64,000 nucleotides of DNA from Pseudomonas fluorescens (GTDB taxonomy: Bacteria; Pseudomonadota; Gammaproteobacteria; Pseudomonadales; Pseudomonadaceae), in NCBI RefSeq assembly GCF_002022275.1, contig NZ_MSDF01000012.1, forward strand, positions 46,368 through 110,367, read 5' to 3'. A program made the position numbers and the translations under genes. The notes under the pieces were generated by a model, which was given only the letters and a program-made list of their open reading frames with translations, was not told where the DNA came from and searched no databases. Below, piece by piece: positions 44,262-53,927 of the stretch; the first letter of the stretch is position 1, and each line of letters opens with the position of its first letter.

Positions 44262-45613
44262 TACACCGCCGATAGAATCAGCAGAAATGGCACGCCAAAC
44301 ACCAGCGTCATCTTGAACGCCTCGGTGAAGTACGTGGTGATCATCACCGCCCCCATCAGCACCAGCCCCAACAGCGTGCTGTAGGGAAACAGCCGCAGCT
44401 GAAACGACAGCTTAGGCCCGCCGTGGCGCTTGCGATAACGGCGGAAGAACAGGTGCGTGAGGAAGATCATGAACCAGGTAAAGATCGCGCCAAACATCGA
44501 GATCGCCATCATCAGCGTGAACGAGCTTTCCGGGTACACCACGTTCAGCAGCGTCGCCAGGGCAATGCCCGAACTGGACAGCAGCAGTGCGTTCAGCGGG
44601 ATACCGCTCTTGCTCAGCGCCCCCATGGACTTGGGCGCAAACCCCGCGCGCGACAGGCTGAACATCATGCGCGTGGTGATGTAGAGCTGGCTGTTCATCG
44701 CCGACAGCGCCGCGATCAGAATCACGAAATTCATCAGCCCGGTCGCGCCGGGAATACCGATGGCCTGCATCACGGTAACGAAGGGGCTTTGGGTCTGCCC
44801 GGCCTGGTTCCACGGCACGATGGCGAGCATCAGCGCCAGGGTCAGCAGGTAAAACACCACCAGCCGCACGATGGTCGCGCGAAAGGCTTTTTTTACTGCC
44901 TGCTCCGGGTCGGCGGCTTCACCGGCGGCCACGGCGATCATCTCCACGCTCAGGTAGCTGAAGATCGAAACGATGACCGCGACCCACATGCCGCTCAGCC
45001 CATGGGGGAAAAAACCGTCGTGGGCGGTGTAATTCTGCACGCCGTATTCCGGGTTGCCGGAGCCGAACACCACGTACACGGCGAGGAGGATAAAGCCGAC
45101 AATGGCGCTGATCTTGATCGTCGAGAACCAGTATTCAAAGTTGCCGAAGGTCTTCACGCTGATCGCATTGAGCGCGATCAACACGCTGGAAAACGACACA
45201 ATCCACACCCATTCCGGCACGTCTGCGAACCAGTACTTCATGTACATCGCCACCGCCGTGACCTCGGCGCCCACCGCCAGCACAATCGCGGCCCAATACG
45301 CATATCGCACCAGGAACCCGGCGAGCGGGCTGATGTAGAACTCGGCGTAGGCGCCAAACGAACCCGAGGTGGAATGCGCCACCGTCATTTCCGCCAGGCA
45401 ACCCATCAACAGCAAAGTGATCAACGCGCCGATGGCGTAGCTCACCAGCACGCTGGGCCCGGCATAACCGATGGCGTAGGCGCTGCCCATGAACAGCCCG
45501 GTGCCAATGGCGCCGCCGATGGCGATCATGCTCATCTGGCCGGAAGTGAGCTGGCGCCGCAGGCCCAGTTCGCGGTGGGTGATTTCTGCAAAGCCGGTGT
45601 CTGGCGTGGTCAC
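44207..45613 (-). CDS. APC-family amino acid permease linked to kynU
   Basis: This 468-residue permease has twelve predicted membrane helices. The APC motif is SMIAIGGAIGTGLFMGSAYA near residue 28, then GCLAEMTVAHSTSGSFGAYA near 70 and FSYLSVEMIAVAAGEAADPE near 230. Its gene follows kynU, as in P. aeruginosa (PA2079 next to kynU). Kynurenine or an aromatic amino acid is therefore a good guess for substrate. The start is a GTG at 45613, with AAGGGG eight bases before. A REP pair lies between it and kynU. Confidence 0.88.
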   Translation of the reverse strand: MTTPDTGFAEITHRELGLRRQLTSGQMSMIAIGGAIGTGLFMGSAYAIGYAGPSVLVSYAIGALITLLLMGCLAEMTVAHSTSGSFGAYAEFYISPLAGFLVRYAYWAAIVLAVGAEVTAVAMYMKYWFADVPEWVWIVSFSSVLIALNAISVKTFGNFEYWFSTIKISAIVGFILLAVYVVFGSGNPEYGVQNYTAHDGFFPHGLSGMWVAVIVSIFSYLSVEMIAVAAGEAADPEQAVKKAFRATIVRLVVFYLLTLALMLAIVPWNQAGQTQSPFVTVMQAIGIPGATGLMNFVILIAALSAMNSQLYITTRMMFSLSRAGFAPKSMGALSKSGIPLNALLLSSSGIALATLLNVVYPESSFTLMMAISMFGAIFTWFMIFLTHLFFRRYRKRHGGPKLSFQLRLFPYSTLLGLVLMGAVMITTYFTEAFKMTLVFGVPFLLILSAVYYVFFRKGRARASNKALA

Positions 45614-45661
45614 GTGGTGTGCCCCTTTATTATTGTGATGGTTGTTGCTGGCGGTGAACCC

Positions 45662-45733
45662 TGTGGGAGCTGGCTTGCCTGCGATAGCGGTGGTGAATTC
45701 ACTATCGCTATCGCAGGCAAGCCAGCTCCCACA
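45662..45733. repeat. REP pair between kynU and the permease gene
   Basis: TGTGGGAGCTGGCTTGCCTG faces CAGGCAAGCCAGCTCCCACA within a 137-bp spacer of the presumed operon. Confidence 0.95.
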
Positions 45734-45750
45734 TTGGATTTGTGTTGTGC

Positions 45751-47001
45751 TTAAGTAACGCTGTTGCGGACTTTGAATTGCGGTTGGTCCCACGTGCCGT
45801 TGTCGAGGATTTCCCCGAGGACTTCTACGGCGTCAAACACCTCGGTGAAGCTCGTGTACAACGGCGTAAACCCGAAACGCATGATCCGCGGCTCGCGGTA
45901 ATCACCGATCACACCACGAGCAATCAGGGCCTGAATCACCGCATAACCTTCAGGGTGTTCGAAACTCACGTGACTGCCACGTCTGGCATGTTCGCGCGGG
46001 GTGATCAGTTCCAGACCATGGGCGGCGCACCGAGATTCGACCAGCGTAATAAAAAGGTCCGTCAGCGCCAGGGATTTCGCGCGCAGGCTGGCCATATCGG
46101 TCTGGGCAAAAATCTCCAAACCGCACTCCACCATCGCCAGCGAAGTAATCGGCTGCGTGCCACACAAATAACGCGCGATACCCGCACTCGGCGCGTAGTT
46201 CGATTCCATGGCGAACTGGCGGGTGTGCCCAAACCAGCCCGACAACGGCTGGCGCACCACGTCCACCAGCGCCGGGTTGACCCACACAAACGCCTGGGAG
46301 CCCGGCCCGCCGTTGAGGTATTTGTAGGTGCAGCCAATCGCGTAATCGGCACCCGCCTTGTGCAAATCGATGGGCACCGCGCCCGCCGAGTGGGCCAGGT
46401 CCCAAATGCTCAGGGCGCCGCATTCATGGCTCAGGGCGGTGAGCGCCTGCATGTCGTACATGTAGCCGGTTTTGTAGTTGACGTGGGTGAGCATCACCAC
46501 CGCTACGTCAGCGTCGATGGCCTGCGTGAGCTCGTCCGGGCTGTTGACCAGGCGCAGCGAGTAGCCCTGTTGCAGCAGCTCGGTCAGGCCTTCGGCGATG
46601 TACAGGTCGGTGGGAAAGTTGCTCGCTTCACTGACGATCACCTTGCGCTTGGGTTGGCGTTGGCGCTGCACGCTCAAGGCGGCGCTGAGCACCTTGAACA
46701 GGTTAATCGAGGTGGTATCGGTGATCACCACTTCACCATCGCGCGCACCGATCAGCGGCGCCAGGCGGTTGCCCAGGCGCTGGGACAACTCCGCCCAGCC
46801 GGCGCTGTTCCAGCTGCGGATCAAGCCATTGCCCCATTCATCACTGATCACCTGCTGCGCCCGCGCCAGTGCTGCTACCGGCCGTGCGCCGAGGGAGTTG
46901 CCGTCGAGGTAGATCACGCCCTCCGGCAACGCGAACTGCTGACGCAAAGGCGCCAGCGGGTCCTGGGCATCGAGGGCTTGGCAATGGCTGCGGGTGGTCA
47001 T
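45751..47001 (-). CDS. kynU: kynureninase
   Basis: A 416-residue PLP enzyme that cleaves kynurenine to anthranilate and alanine. [15 protein letters not shown] is near residue 31, [12 protein letters not shown] near 94, and the PLP-binding Lys is K227 in [22 protein letters not shown] near 200 carries the cofactor Asp. It starts 145 bp from the divergent kynR gene. The product anthranilate is the substrate of AntABC encoded 6-9 kb away. Confidence 0.96.
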   Translation of the reverse strand: MTTRSHCQALDAQDPLAPLRQQFALPEGVIYLDGNSLGARPVAALARAQQVISDEWGNGLIRSWNSAGWAELSQRLGNRLAPLIGARDGEVVITDTTSINLFKVLSAALSVQRQRQPKRKVIVSEASNFPTDLYIAEGLTELLQQGYSLRLVNSPDELTQAIDADVAVVMLTHVNYKTGYMYDMQALTALSHECGALSIWDLAHSAGAVPIDLHKAGADYAIGCTYKYLNGGPGSQAFVWVNPALVDVVRQPLSGWFGHTRQFAMESNYAPSAGIARYLCGTQPITSLAMVECGLEIFAQTDMASLRAKSLALTDLFITLVESRCAAHGLELITPREHARRGSHVSFEHPEGYAVIQALIARGVIGDYREPRIMRFGFTPLYTSFTEVFDAVEVLGEILDNGTWDQPQFKVRNSVT

Positions 47002-47103
47002 AAGCGATCCTGCTTTTTATGAGTAGAGATGGGCCCAATAATGAACGAAGATTTAGAGAATTTTCGTGCAAAGTGCCGGGCAACAGGCTAATTAAGCAGT
47101 AGG

Positions 47104-47115
47104 AAATTCGAATTT
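47104..47115. promoter_or_regulatory. candidate KynR operator
   Basis: AAATTCGAATTT is a perfect 12-bp AT-rich palindrome in the kynU-kynR intergenic region, of the kind Lrp/AsnC proteins bind. Confidence 0.45.
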
Positions 47116-47145
47116 AACCTCCAAACACGCGGATTTATTCTAACC

Positions 47146-47619
47146 ATGATTCTCGACGCCACCGACCTGCGCCTCCTGCATTTCCTGCAACAGGATGGCC
47201 GTATCAGTAACCAGGAACTGGCGGAAAAAGTCGCGCTGTCACCCTCCGCCTGCCTGCGCCGTTTGCGCCTGTTGGAGAGCGAGGGAATCATCAGCGGCTA
47301 CCGCGCCGTGTTGAATGCCGAGCAATTGGGGATTGAGCTGGAGGCCATCGTGCACCTGTCGCTGCGCCAGGATGTGGAGGACTGGCACGAGACGTTTATC
47401 AAGAAGGTGCAGAGCTGGCCGGAGGTGGCCAGTGCATACGTGATTACGGGCGCGAGCAATTATGTGCTGAGGGTGCAGGCGCGGAATTTGAAGCACTTTT
47501 CGGACTTTATCGTGAACCACCTGAACCGTACGGCGGGGGTGGTGGATATTCGCTCGGAGATTGTGCTGCAGAAGATCAAGGATCGGGATGAGGTGCTGGA
47601 TCTGGTTATCCGCAAATAA
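47146..47619 (+). CDS. kynR: Lrp/AsnC-family regulator KynR
   Basis: A 157-residue Lrp/AsnC protein. The HTH covers residues 1-60 (LLHFLQQDGRISNQELAEKV, SPSACLRRLRLLE), the RAM ligand-binding domain 65-155 (AVLNAEQLGIELEAIVHLSL, YVITGASNYVLRVQA). Divergent placement from kynU is that of kynR in P. aeruginosa, which activates the kynurenine genes in response to kynurenine. The distant kynA-kynB pair may be a second target. Confidence 0.9.
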   Translation: MILDATDLRLLHFLQQDGRISNQELAEKVALSPSACLRRLRLLESEGIISGYRAVLNAEQLGIELEAIVHLSLRQDVEDWHETFIKKVQSWPEVASAYVITGASNYVLRVQARNLKHFSDFIVNHLNRTAGVVDIRSEIVLQKIKDRDEVLDLVIRK

Positions 47620-47654
47620 CCGCAACACCGCAAAAACTTGTGGGAACTGGAACC

Positions 47655-47726
47655 TGTGGGAGCTGGCTTGCCTGCGATAGCGGAGGAATATTCACCACCG
47701 CTATCGCAGGCAAGCCAGCTCCCACA
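47655..47726. repeat. REP pair between kynR and catA
   Basis: TGTGGGAGCTGGCTTGCCTG faces CAGGCAAGCCAGCTCCCACA between two convergent genes. Confidence 0.95.
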
Positions 47727-47740
47727 TTTTTTAACTGCGT

Positions 47741-48670
47741 TTAATCTTCCAAAGCGCGAACGCGCTGCATGCGTTTTTGCTCTACTGGCGCCGCTGCTGG
47801 TTGCAACTCAAAGTCAAAATCAATCTGTGCAAACCGCCCTTCCACGCCAAACTCCCGCGCCAATTGCGGGTCGTCACTAAACCGGATTTCAGCAATCAAC
47901 TCATCGCGCGTCGCATAGGCAAAATCATCATGCAGGTACGGGTCATCCGACAGGTTGATCTGCGTGGTCAGGTGCCGATGCCCCGCTGCCGAAATGAAGA
48001 AATGAATATGCGCCGGCCGCTGCCCGTGGCGGCCCAGTTGATCGAGCAGTTGCTGGGTGGGACCGGTCGGTGGGCAGCCGTAACCGGACGGCACGATGCT
48101 GCGAAAACGGTAGTTGCCCTGGGCATCGGTCTCGATGCGGCGGCGCAGGTTGAACTCGGACTGCGCCGGATCAAACCACGAATAGGTACCGCCGGTATTG
48201 GCCTGCCACACGTCCACAATCGCGCCCGCCAGCGGCTTGCCATCGGTGTCGCGCACCTGCCCACGCATGAACAGCGGCACCGCCGCGTCCGTGCCGTCAT
48301 CCAGCCGCGCTTCGTATTGGCTCAACGGCGCACCGGCCACGTACAGCGGGCCTTCGATGGTGCGCGGGGTGCCGCCGGATTTGCCGGCTTCTTCGTCGGC
48401 GGCGTCCATCAGCAAGTCCAGGTAATGCTCCAGGCCCAACCCGGCCGCGAGCAAACCGGCTTCCTGATTTTTACCCAGCTCATTGAGGTAATTGACCGCC
48501 TTCCAGAATTCTTCCGGGGTCACTTCCAGGTCTTCGATGATGTTCACCGTATCCCGCAGGATCCGGTAGATCAGCGCCTTGGCGCGCGGGTTGCCGCCGT
48601 CGTTGAGGTTGCCGCTGGCTTCTTCGAGAAACTGTTGGGCGTGGGCAGTCTGGGAAATCCGGATGGACAT
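47741..48670 (-). CDS. catA: catechol 1,2-dioxygenase
   Basis: This 309-residue intradiol dioxygenase opens catechol to cis,cis-muconate. The N-terminal helical lipid-binding dimerisation part is at 1-100. Iron ligands are Y163 (GGTYSWFD), Y197 (SGYGCP), H221 and H223 (PAHIHFF), the usual two Tyr and two His. It is the last gene of catB-catC-catA, read leftward, with 41 bp from catC. Confidence 0.97.
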   Translation of the reverse strand: MSIRISQTAHAQQFLEEASGNLNDGGNPRAKALIYRILRDTVNIIEDLEVTPEEFWKAVNYLNELGKNQEAGLLAAGLGLEHYLDLLMDAADEEAGKSGGTPRTIEGPLYVAGAPLSQYEARLDDGTDAAVPLFMRGQVRDTDGKPLAGAIVDVWQANTGGTYSWFDPAQSEFNLRRRIETDAQGNYRFRSIVPSGYGCPPTGPTQQLLDQLGRHGQRPAHIHFFISAAGHRHLTTQINLSDDPYLHDDFAYATRDELIAEIRFSDDPQLAREFGVEGRFAQIDFDFELQPAAAPVEQKRMQRVRALED

Positions 48671-48711
48671 GGTGCAATCCTCATCTTGTCATTATTAGAG
48701 TGGAAACAGGC

Positions 48712-49002
48712 TCAGCGGTCGTCCTCATGGATCGACGAAGGATGGCGGCACAGCGCATTCACTTCGATGGCCATGTAAGGGAAAAGCGGCAGTTGCATCA
48801 GCAGGTCGTGCAGTTCCTGAACGCTGCTCACGTCGAACACGCTGTAGTTGGCGTAGTGCCCGGCAATGCGCCACAGGTGGCGCCATTTGCCCTCCTGCTG
48901 CAGACGTTGCGCGAGGGCTTTCTCCTCGGCTTTCAAACCCGCCGCATGCTCGGGGTTCATGTCGAGCGGCAGGTTCACGGTCATTTTTACGTGGAACAAC
49001 AT
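48712..49002 (-). CDS. catC: muconolactone delta-isomerase
   Basis: A 96-residue ferredoxin-fold enzyme starting MLFHVKMTVNLPLDMNPEHA and including GKWRHLWRIAGHYANYSVFD, the CatC signature. It turns muconolactone into 3-oxoadipate enol-lactone. It lies 12 bp after catB. Confidence 0.96.
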   Translation of the reverse strand: MLFHVKMTVNLPLDMNPEHAAGLKAEEKALAQRLQQEGKWRHLWRIAGHYANYSVFDVSSVQELHDLLMQLPLFPYMAIEVNALCRHPSSIHEDDR

Positions 49003-49014
49003 GGCAGTCGCCTC

Positions 49015-50142
49015 TTAGTGTTTGTCACGACGGAAGAACGCCAGGCGCTCTTCATCAATGCTCAGGCCAAGGCCCGGTGCGGTGGACACATGGAGCTGAA
49101 AATCGCGGTACTCCGGCGGTTCGGTGAGGATGTCTTCGGTGAGCAGCAACGGGCCGAACAGCTCGGTGCCCCACGCCAGTTTATTCAGCGTGAGGAAGGC
49201 GTGCGCCGACGCCAGGGTGCCGATGCCGCCTTCAAGCATGGTGCCGCCGTACAGGCCAATACCCGCCGCTTCAGCAATGGCCGCCGTGCGCAACACGGCA
49301 CGCGGGCCGCCGTTCTTGGCGATCTTCAGCGCGAACACCGAGGCTGCACCTTCGCGAGCCAGGTTGAAGGCATCCTCCACACATTCGATGGATTCATCGG
49401 CCATGATCGGCGCCGGGCTCGACAGGTTGAGCCGGGCCATGCCGCCGCGATTGTTGCGCGAAATCGGCTGCTCGATGAGGTCGATGCCGTTGTCACCGAG
49501 CACCTTGCAAGCACGCAGGGCAACGGCTTCGTCCCAGGCCTGGTTGACGTCGACGCGCACACTGGCGCGTTCGCCCAAAGCCTTTTTGATCGCAATTACA
49601 TGGGCCAGATCGCGGCTGACTTCACCGGCGCCAATCTTCAACTTGAAAATGCAGTGGCGGCGCAGGTCGAGCATCTTTTCCGCCTCGGCAATGTCCTGCT
49701 CGGTGTTGCCACTGGCCAGAGTCCAGGCGACCGGCAAGGCATCACGCACGCGGCCACCGAGCAATTCGCTGACCGGCAGGTTCAGGCGCTTGCCCAACGC
49801 ATCCAGCAATGCGCTTTCGATACCGGACTTGGCAAAGGTGTTGCCGCGAATGCTGCGCTCCAGGCGCAACATGGCCGCGTTGATATTGCTCGCATCCTGG
49901 CCGATCAGCAGCGGCGCAAAGTGGCGGTCGATGTTGATTTTGATGCTGTCGGGGCTTTCATTGCCGTAGCTCAGGCCGCCAATAGTAGTGGCTTCGCCGA
50001 TGCCTTCGATGCCGTCAGCGCAACGCAGGCGGATGATCACCAGCGTCTGGTTTTGCATGGTGTGCATCGCCAGCTTGTGCGGGCGAATAGTGGGGAGGTC
50101 GATGATGATCGTGTCGATCGACTCGATGGCGCAAATCGGCAT
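49015..50142 (-). CDS. catB: muconate cycloisomerase
   Basis: This 375-residue enolase-superfamily enzyme closes cis,cis-muconate to muconolactone. The barrel shows KLKIGAG (acid-base Lys pair region) near 167, then the metal ligands in VDVNQAWDE near 198, LIEQPI near 224 and ADESIE near 249, and the second Lys in ALKIAKNGG near 273. ATG 50142 (MPICAIESIDTII) is the family start; the Shine-Dalgarno is weak, ACGGG. It is divergent from catR. Confidence 0.96.
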   Translation of the reverse strand: MPICAIESIDTIIIDLPTIRPHKLAMHTMQNQTLVIIRLRCADGIEGIGEATTIGGLSYGNESPDSIKINIDRHFAPLLIGQDASNINAAMLRLERSIRGNTFAKSGIESALLDALGKRLNLPVSELLGGRVRDALPVAWTLASGNTEQDIAEAEKMLDLRRHCIFKLKIGAGEVSRDLAHVIAIKKALGERASVRVDVNQAWDEAVALRACKVLGDNGIDLIEQPISRNNRGGMARLNLSSPAPIMADESIECVEDAFNLAREGAASVFALKIAKNGGPRAVLRTAAIAEAAGIGLYGGTMLEGGIGTLASAHAFLTLNKLAWGTELFGPLLLTEDILTEPPEYRDFQLHVSTAPGLGLSIDEERLAFFRRDKH

Positions 50143-50228
50143 GGCTATACCCGTTGGGTTCTTTATAGGTTTGCGTCGATTCTGTGCCGTATTTTTCAAG
50201 GCTTCCAATATAGAATGGGTCTCGCACG

Positions 50229-50243
50229 ATACCCTTAAGGTAT
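50229..50243. promoter_or_regulatory. candidate CatR binding site
   Basis: ATACCCTTAAGGTAT has ATACC/GGTAT arms and fits the LysR form T-N11-A (T50230, A50242). It lies in the 114-bp catB-catR divergent region and ends 14 bases before the catR start, so it could mediate autoregulation too. Confidence 0.6.
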
Positions 50244-50256
50244 GAAAGGAACCGTC

Positions 50257-51132
50257 ATGGAACTGCGTCATCTGCGCTATTTTCAGGTGCTGGGTGAAAC
50301 CCTCAACTTCACCCGCGCAGCCGAACGCCTGCACATCGCCCAACCGCCGTTGAGCCGGCAGATCCAGCAACTCGAGGATGAGTTGGGTGTGATTTTGCTG
50401 GAGCGCGGCCGCCCCTTGCGGCTGACCGAAGCCGGGCGGTTTTTCTATGAACACGCCAATGTGCTGCTCGAACAGTTGGGCAAGGTCTGCGAGAACACGC
50501 GGCGCATCGGCCAGGGCGAGAAGACCTGGCTGGGCATCGGGTTTGCGCCGTCGACCTTGTACGGCGTGCTGCCGGAATTGATTCGGCGGCTGCGCACCCA
50601 TGACGCGCTGGAGCTGGAATTGGGTCTGTCGGAAATGACCACCTTGCAGCAGGTCGAAGCGCTCAAGGCCGGGCGGATCGATGTGGGCTTCGGGCGGATT
50701 CGTATCGATGATCCGGCGATTGTCCAGCGCGTGCTGGTGGAGGATCGACTGGTCGCCGTGCTGCCCGCCGGTCACCCGTTGCTGGGCGCGCCCGCCACCC
50801 TCGCGCAGTTGGCCGCCGAGCCCTTTGTGCTGTACCCGGGTAACCCGCGACCCAGCTATGCCGACCATGTGATTGCGCTGTTTGACGCCCACGGGCTGAG
50901 CCTCAAGGTGGCGCAGTGGACCAATGAATTGCAGACAGCCATTGGGCTGGTCGGTGCGGGGATGGGCGTGACGCTGGTGCCGGCGTCGGTGCAGGTGTTG
51001 CACCGGGCGGATATTGGTTACACGCCGGTGGTGGAGGCCACAGCGACGTCGCCGATTATTCTGAGCCGGCGGGTGAATGATCAGTCGCCGGGGCTCAGTC
51101 ATTGTTTGCAACTGGTGGAAGAGTTGATCTGA
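50257..51132 (+). CDS. catR: LysR-family activator CatR
   Basis: A 291-residue LysR protein starting MELRHLRYFQVLGETLNFTR, near-identical in pattern to CatR/BenM proteins. The HTH is at residues 1-60 and the effector domain, which binds cis,cis-muconate in the family, at about 90-290. ATG 50257 is favoured over 50242 by AAGGA six bases before. Divergent from catB, which it should activate when muconate accumulates. Confidence 0.94.
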   Translation: MELRHLRYFQVLGETLNFTRAAERLHIAQPPLSRQIQQLEDELGVILLERGRPLRLTEAGRFFYEHANVLLEQLGKVCENTRRIGQGEKTWLGIGFAPSTLYGVLPELIRRLRTHDALELELGLSEMTTLQQVEALKAGRIDVGFGRIRIDDPAIVQRVLVEDRLVAVLPAGHPLLGAPATLAQLAAEPFVLYPGNPRPSYADHVIALFDAHGLSLKVAQWTNELQTAIGLVGAGMGVTLVPASVQVLHRADIGYTPVVEATATSPIILSRRVNDQSPGLSHCLQLVEELI

Positions 51133-51157
51133 AATCCCCCAAACACCACAAAACCCC

Positions 51158-51228
51158 TGTGGGAGCTGGCTTGCCTGCGATGGCGGTGGTGCATGTGCCA
51201 CCGCTATCGCAGGCAAGCAGCTCCCACA
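51158..51228. repeat. REP pair between catR and antR
   Basis: TGTGGGAGCTGGCTTGCCTG faces GCAGGCAAGCAGCTCCCACA; one base is missing in the right arm. Confidence 0.93.
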
Positions 51229-51246
51229 TTTGGATCTTCATCGAGT

Positions 51247-52239
51247 TCAGAGACTGCGCAGGCGCTTGCGTTGCAGTGTCTGGCTCGGAGTCTCATCAAA
51301 CAGTTTTCGATACTCCGCCGAAAACCGCCCCAGATGCGTAAACCCCCAGCCCAAGGCAATTTCAGAAATGGTGCGCGTAGAACCCTGCTCCAGCATTTCC
51401 TGACGCACCGCCCCCAACCGGTACTTCTTCAAATACGCCATGGGCGACAGCGCAAAGTATTTGCGAAACGCATCAAACAGCTTGAACCGCGACACACCGG
51501 CGGCCACTTCGAGGTCTTCGAGGTGCACGTCTTCGCGGGCATTGTCGTGAATGTATTGCCGCGCGCGGATCAGGTAATGCGGCAGCTTCACGCCCAATAC
51601 GTCGCGCAATTCTTCTGAGTAGTTATTCGGCTGGGCGAGGATCAGCCCCTTGATCAACGAGCTTTCCAGGTCGCGGGTGAACGCCGGCTGCTCATACAAC
51701 TCGCTGCCGTGTTCCAACTCCGCAATGAAGTACCGCGCCATGCGCCACCACGACGCTGAAGCGCCGTCTACCGCGTCCATCACTGACTCAAACCGCAGCG
51801 GCGCTTCAATCGGTCGTTGCAGCAAACCTTCCAGCGACTCACTCATCGCCGCCCGCGTAATCACCACCTGCAACTTGCGGCAATCACCGGAAATCGCCAG
51901 CACCTGATGCTCGTTCGGCGCGAGGATCACGCCCTGATCACGGTTGGAACTCAGGCGTTCACCGTTTTTGCTCAGTTCCTGCTCACCCACCAGCGGCAGG
52001 CTGAGGCTGTAGCTGCTGAAATGCTCGGCGTCTTCAATGCCGATGGTCACGTCCGTGCCGTATTCGATCACGCCCAGGGTGGTGGCGCGGGACTTGAACA
52101 CATTGGCGCTGTGGTGAAAACGCAGGCGTTCCGGCGTGGACGTCGCCAACCGGTGCGGGCCGCAGATGCCGGACATCCAGCTGCAGGCGCCTTCCAGGTC
52201 GAAGCGTTGAATATGGATTTCGCGTGTATGGCTACTCAT
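51247..52239 (-). CDS. antR: AraC-family activator AntR
   Basis: This 330-residue protein has an AraC-type DNA-binding domain at about 220-325 (YIHDNAREDVHLEDLEVAAG, VSRFKLFDAFRKYFALSPMA, GWGFTHLGRFSAEYRKLFDE) and an N-terminal XylS-like sensor part. Placement divergent from antABC and next to catR matches antR of P. aeruginosa, which activates antABC with anthranilate. The start MSSHTREIHIQRFDL was kept since no better one is near. Confidence 0.93.
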   Translation of the reverse strand: MSSHTREIHIQRFDLEGACSWMSGICGPHRLATSTPERLRFHHSANVFKSRATTLGVIEYGTDVTIGIEDAEHFSSYSLSLPLVGEQELSKNGERLSSNRDQGVILAPNEHQVLAISGDCRKLQVVITRAAMSESLEGLLQRPIEAPLRFESVMDAVDGASASWWRMARYFIAELEHGSELYEQPAFTRDLESSLIKGLILAQPNNYSEELRDVLGVKLPHYLIRARQYIHDNAREDVHLEDLEVAAGVSRFKLFDAFRKYFALSPMAYLKKYRLGAVRQEMLEQGSTRTISEIALGWGFTHLGRFSAEYRKLFDETPSQTLQRKRLRSL

Positions 52240-52344
52240 CAGGGTGCACCCACGGCGGTCAGGCTGTTTGCGCGCTCTGGCGGCGCGTCATCGTTGTTGT
52301 TCAACAGCAAGTTCTACGCCACGCCAGCCGGATTGCAACCGGGT

Positions 52345-52471
52345 GGATAGCAACCGCCGACTATGTGGATAACGTGCCGCCTTTTGCCTGCATGACAGTA
52401 GCGCACCTCGCACCGTGGTGGGTATTTGCTGCCCAACTATGTGGCCTGTCTTCCCCCACTAAGCGGATAGC
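52345..52471. promoter_or_regulatory. antR-antA divergent control region with direct repeats
   Basis: The 296-bp spacer has two copies of GGATAGC (52345-52351 and 52465-52471) and two of ACTATGTGG (52360-52368 and 52436-52444). AraC proteins bind direct repeats, so these may be AntR half-sites. The second pair lies 65-100 bases before antA, near a promoter position. Confidence 0.35.
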
Positions 52472-52535
52472 CCGCCCCCTGCCCCGCTGCCTCTAATGAC
52501 CCACCGATTAGCCCCTGTCAAAAAAGGTGCCTCCC

Positions 52536-53927
52536 ATGAGTGGTGCAAGAAGCGTCGAGCAGTGGAAAACGTTTATCGAAGGCTGTCTGGATTTTCGGCC
52601 TGTGGATGAAGTGTTCCGCATCGCCCGCGACATGTTTACCGAACCGGAACTGTTTGATCTCGAAATGGAACTGATCTTCGAGAAAAACTGGATCTACGCC
52701 TGCCACGAAAGTGAACTGGCGAATAACCACGACTTCGTGACGATGCGCGCCGGGCGCCAACCGATGATCATCACCCGCGACGGCGAAGGCCAACTCAACG
52801 CGCTGATCAACGCCTGCCAGCATCGCGGGACCACCCTCACCCGCGTGGGCAAGGGCAACCAGTCCACCTTCACCTGCCCGTTCCACGCCTGGTGCTACAA
52901 GAGCGACGGCCGGCTGGTGAAGGTCAAGGCGCCGGGTGAATACCCGGAAGGTTTCGACAAGGCCACGCGCGGCCTGAAAAAGGCGCGCATAGAGAGCTAC
53001 AAGGGCTTTGTGTTTATCAGCCTTGACGTGCACGGCAGAGACAGCCTGGAAGACTTCCTCGGCGACGCCAAAGTGTTCTTCGACATGATGGTCGCCCAGT
53101 CCGCCACCGGTGAGTTGGAAGTGCTGCCGGGCAAATCCGCCTACACCTACGACGGCAACTGGAAGCTGCAAAACGAAAACGGCCTGGACGGTTATCACGT
53201 CAGCACCGTGCACTACAACTACGTGGCCACCGTGCAGCATCGCCAACAGGTCAACACCGAAAACGGCACAGGGTCCGGCACCACGCTGGACTACAGCAAA
53301 CTCGGCGCCGGCGACGCCAACACCGACGACGGCTGGTTCGCCTTCAACAATGGCCACAGCCTGTTGTTCAGCGACATGCCCAACCCCAGCGTGCGCTCCG
53401 GTTACGCCACGATCATGCCGCGTTTGGTAGAAGAACACGGCCAGCAAAAGGCCGAATGGATGATGCACCGCCTGCGCAACCTGAACATCTACCCCAGCCT
53501 GTTTTTCCTCGACCAGATCAGCTCGCAGCTGCGCATCATCCGCCCGGTGGCGTGGAACAAAACCGAGATCATCAGCCAGTGTTTGGGGGTGAAGAACGAG
53601 TCCGACGTCGACCGCGAAAACCGCATTCGCCAGTTTGAGGACTTCTTCAACGTGTCGGGCATGGGCACGCCGGATGACCTGGTGGAGTTCCGCGAGGCCC
53701 AGCGCGGGTTTCAGGGACGGCTGGAGCGCTGGAGCGATATCTCGCGCGGCAGCCATCGCTGGGAAACTGGGCCGACGCCAAACAGTGAAGCCATCGGCAT
53801 TCAGCCGGCGATGACCGGCACCGAATTCACCCATGAAGGTTTGTACGTGAACCAGCACCGTAATTGGCAGCGGTTCCTGCTCAACGGCCTCGACAAACAA
53901 GCGCTGAAACTGCGGGAGGTGGAATGA
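52536..53927 (+). CDS. antA: anthranilate 1,2-dioxygenase large subunit
   Basis: This 463-residue Rieske oxygenase alpha subunit has the [2Fe-2S] ligands C94-x-H96 and C114-x2-H117 (ACQHRGTT, CPFHAWC) and the mononuclear iron motif in NGLDGYHVSTVHYNY near 217. With AntB and AntC it converts anthranilate to catechol, releasing ammonia and CO2. AAGGTG lies ten bases before ATG 52536. Its stop overlaps the antB start. Confidence 0.96.
   Translation: MSGARSVEQWKTFIEGCLDFRPVDEVFRIARDMFTEPELFDLEMELIFEKNWIYACHESELANNHDFVTMRAGRQPMIITRDGEGQLNALINACQHRGTTLTRVGKGNQSTFTCPFHAWCYKSDGRLVKVKAPGEYPEGFDKATRGLKKARIESYKGFVFISLDVHGRDSLEDFLGDAKVFFDMMVAQSATGELEVLPGKSAYTYDGNWKLQNENGLDGYHVSTVHYNYVATVQHRQQVNTENGTGSGTTLDYSKLGAGDANTDDGWFAFNNGHSLLFSDMPNPSVRSGYATIMPRLVEEHGQQKAEWMMHRLRNLNIYPSLFFLDQISSQLRIIRPVAWNKTEIISQCLGVKNESDVDRENRIRQFEDFFNVSGMGTPDDLVEFREAQRGFQGRLERWSDISRGSHRWETGPTPNSEAIGIQPAMTGTEFTHEGLYVNQHRNWQRFLLNGLDKQALKLREVE

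Noticed and set aside
50143..51216. Upstream extension of the catB frame to 51216
   Set aside because: It is antisense to catR and has no similarity to muconate cycloisomerases.
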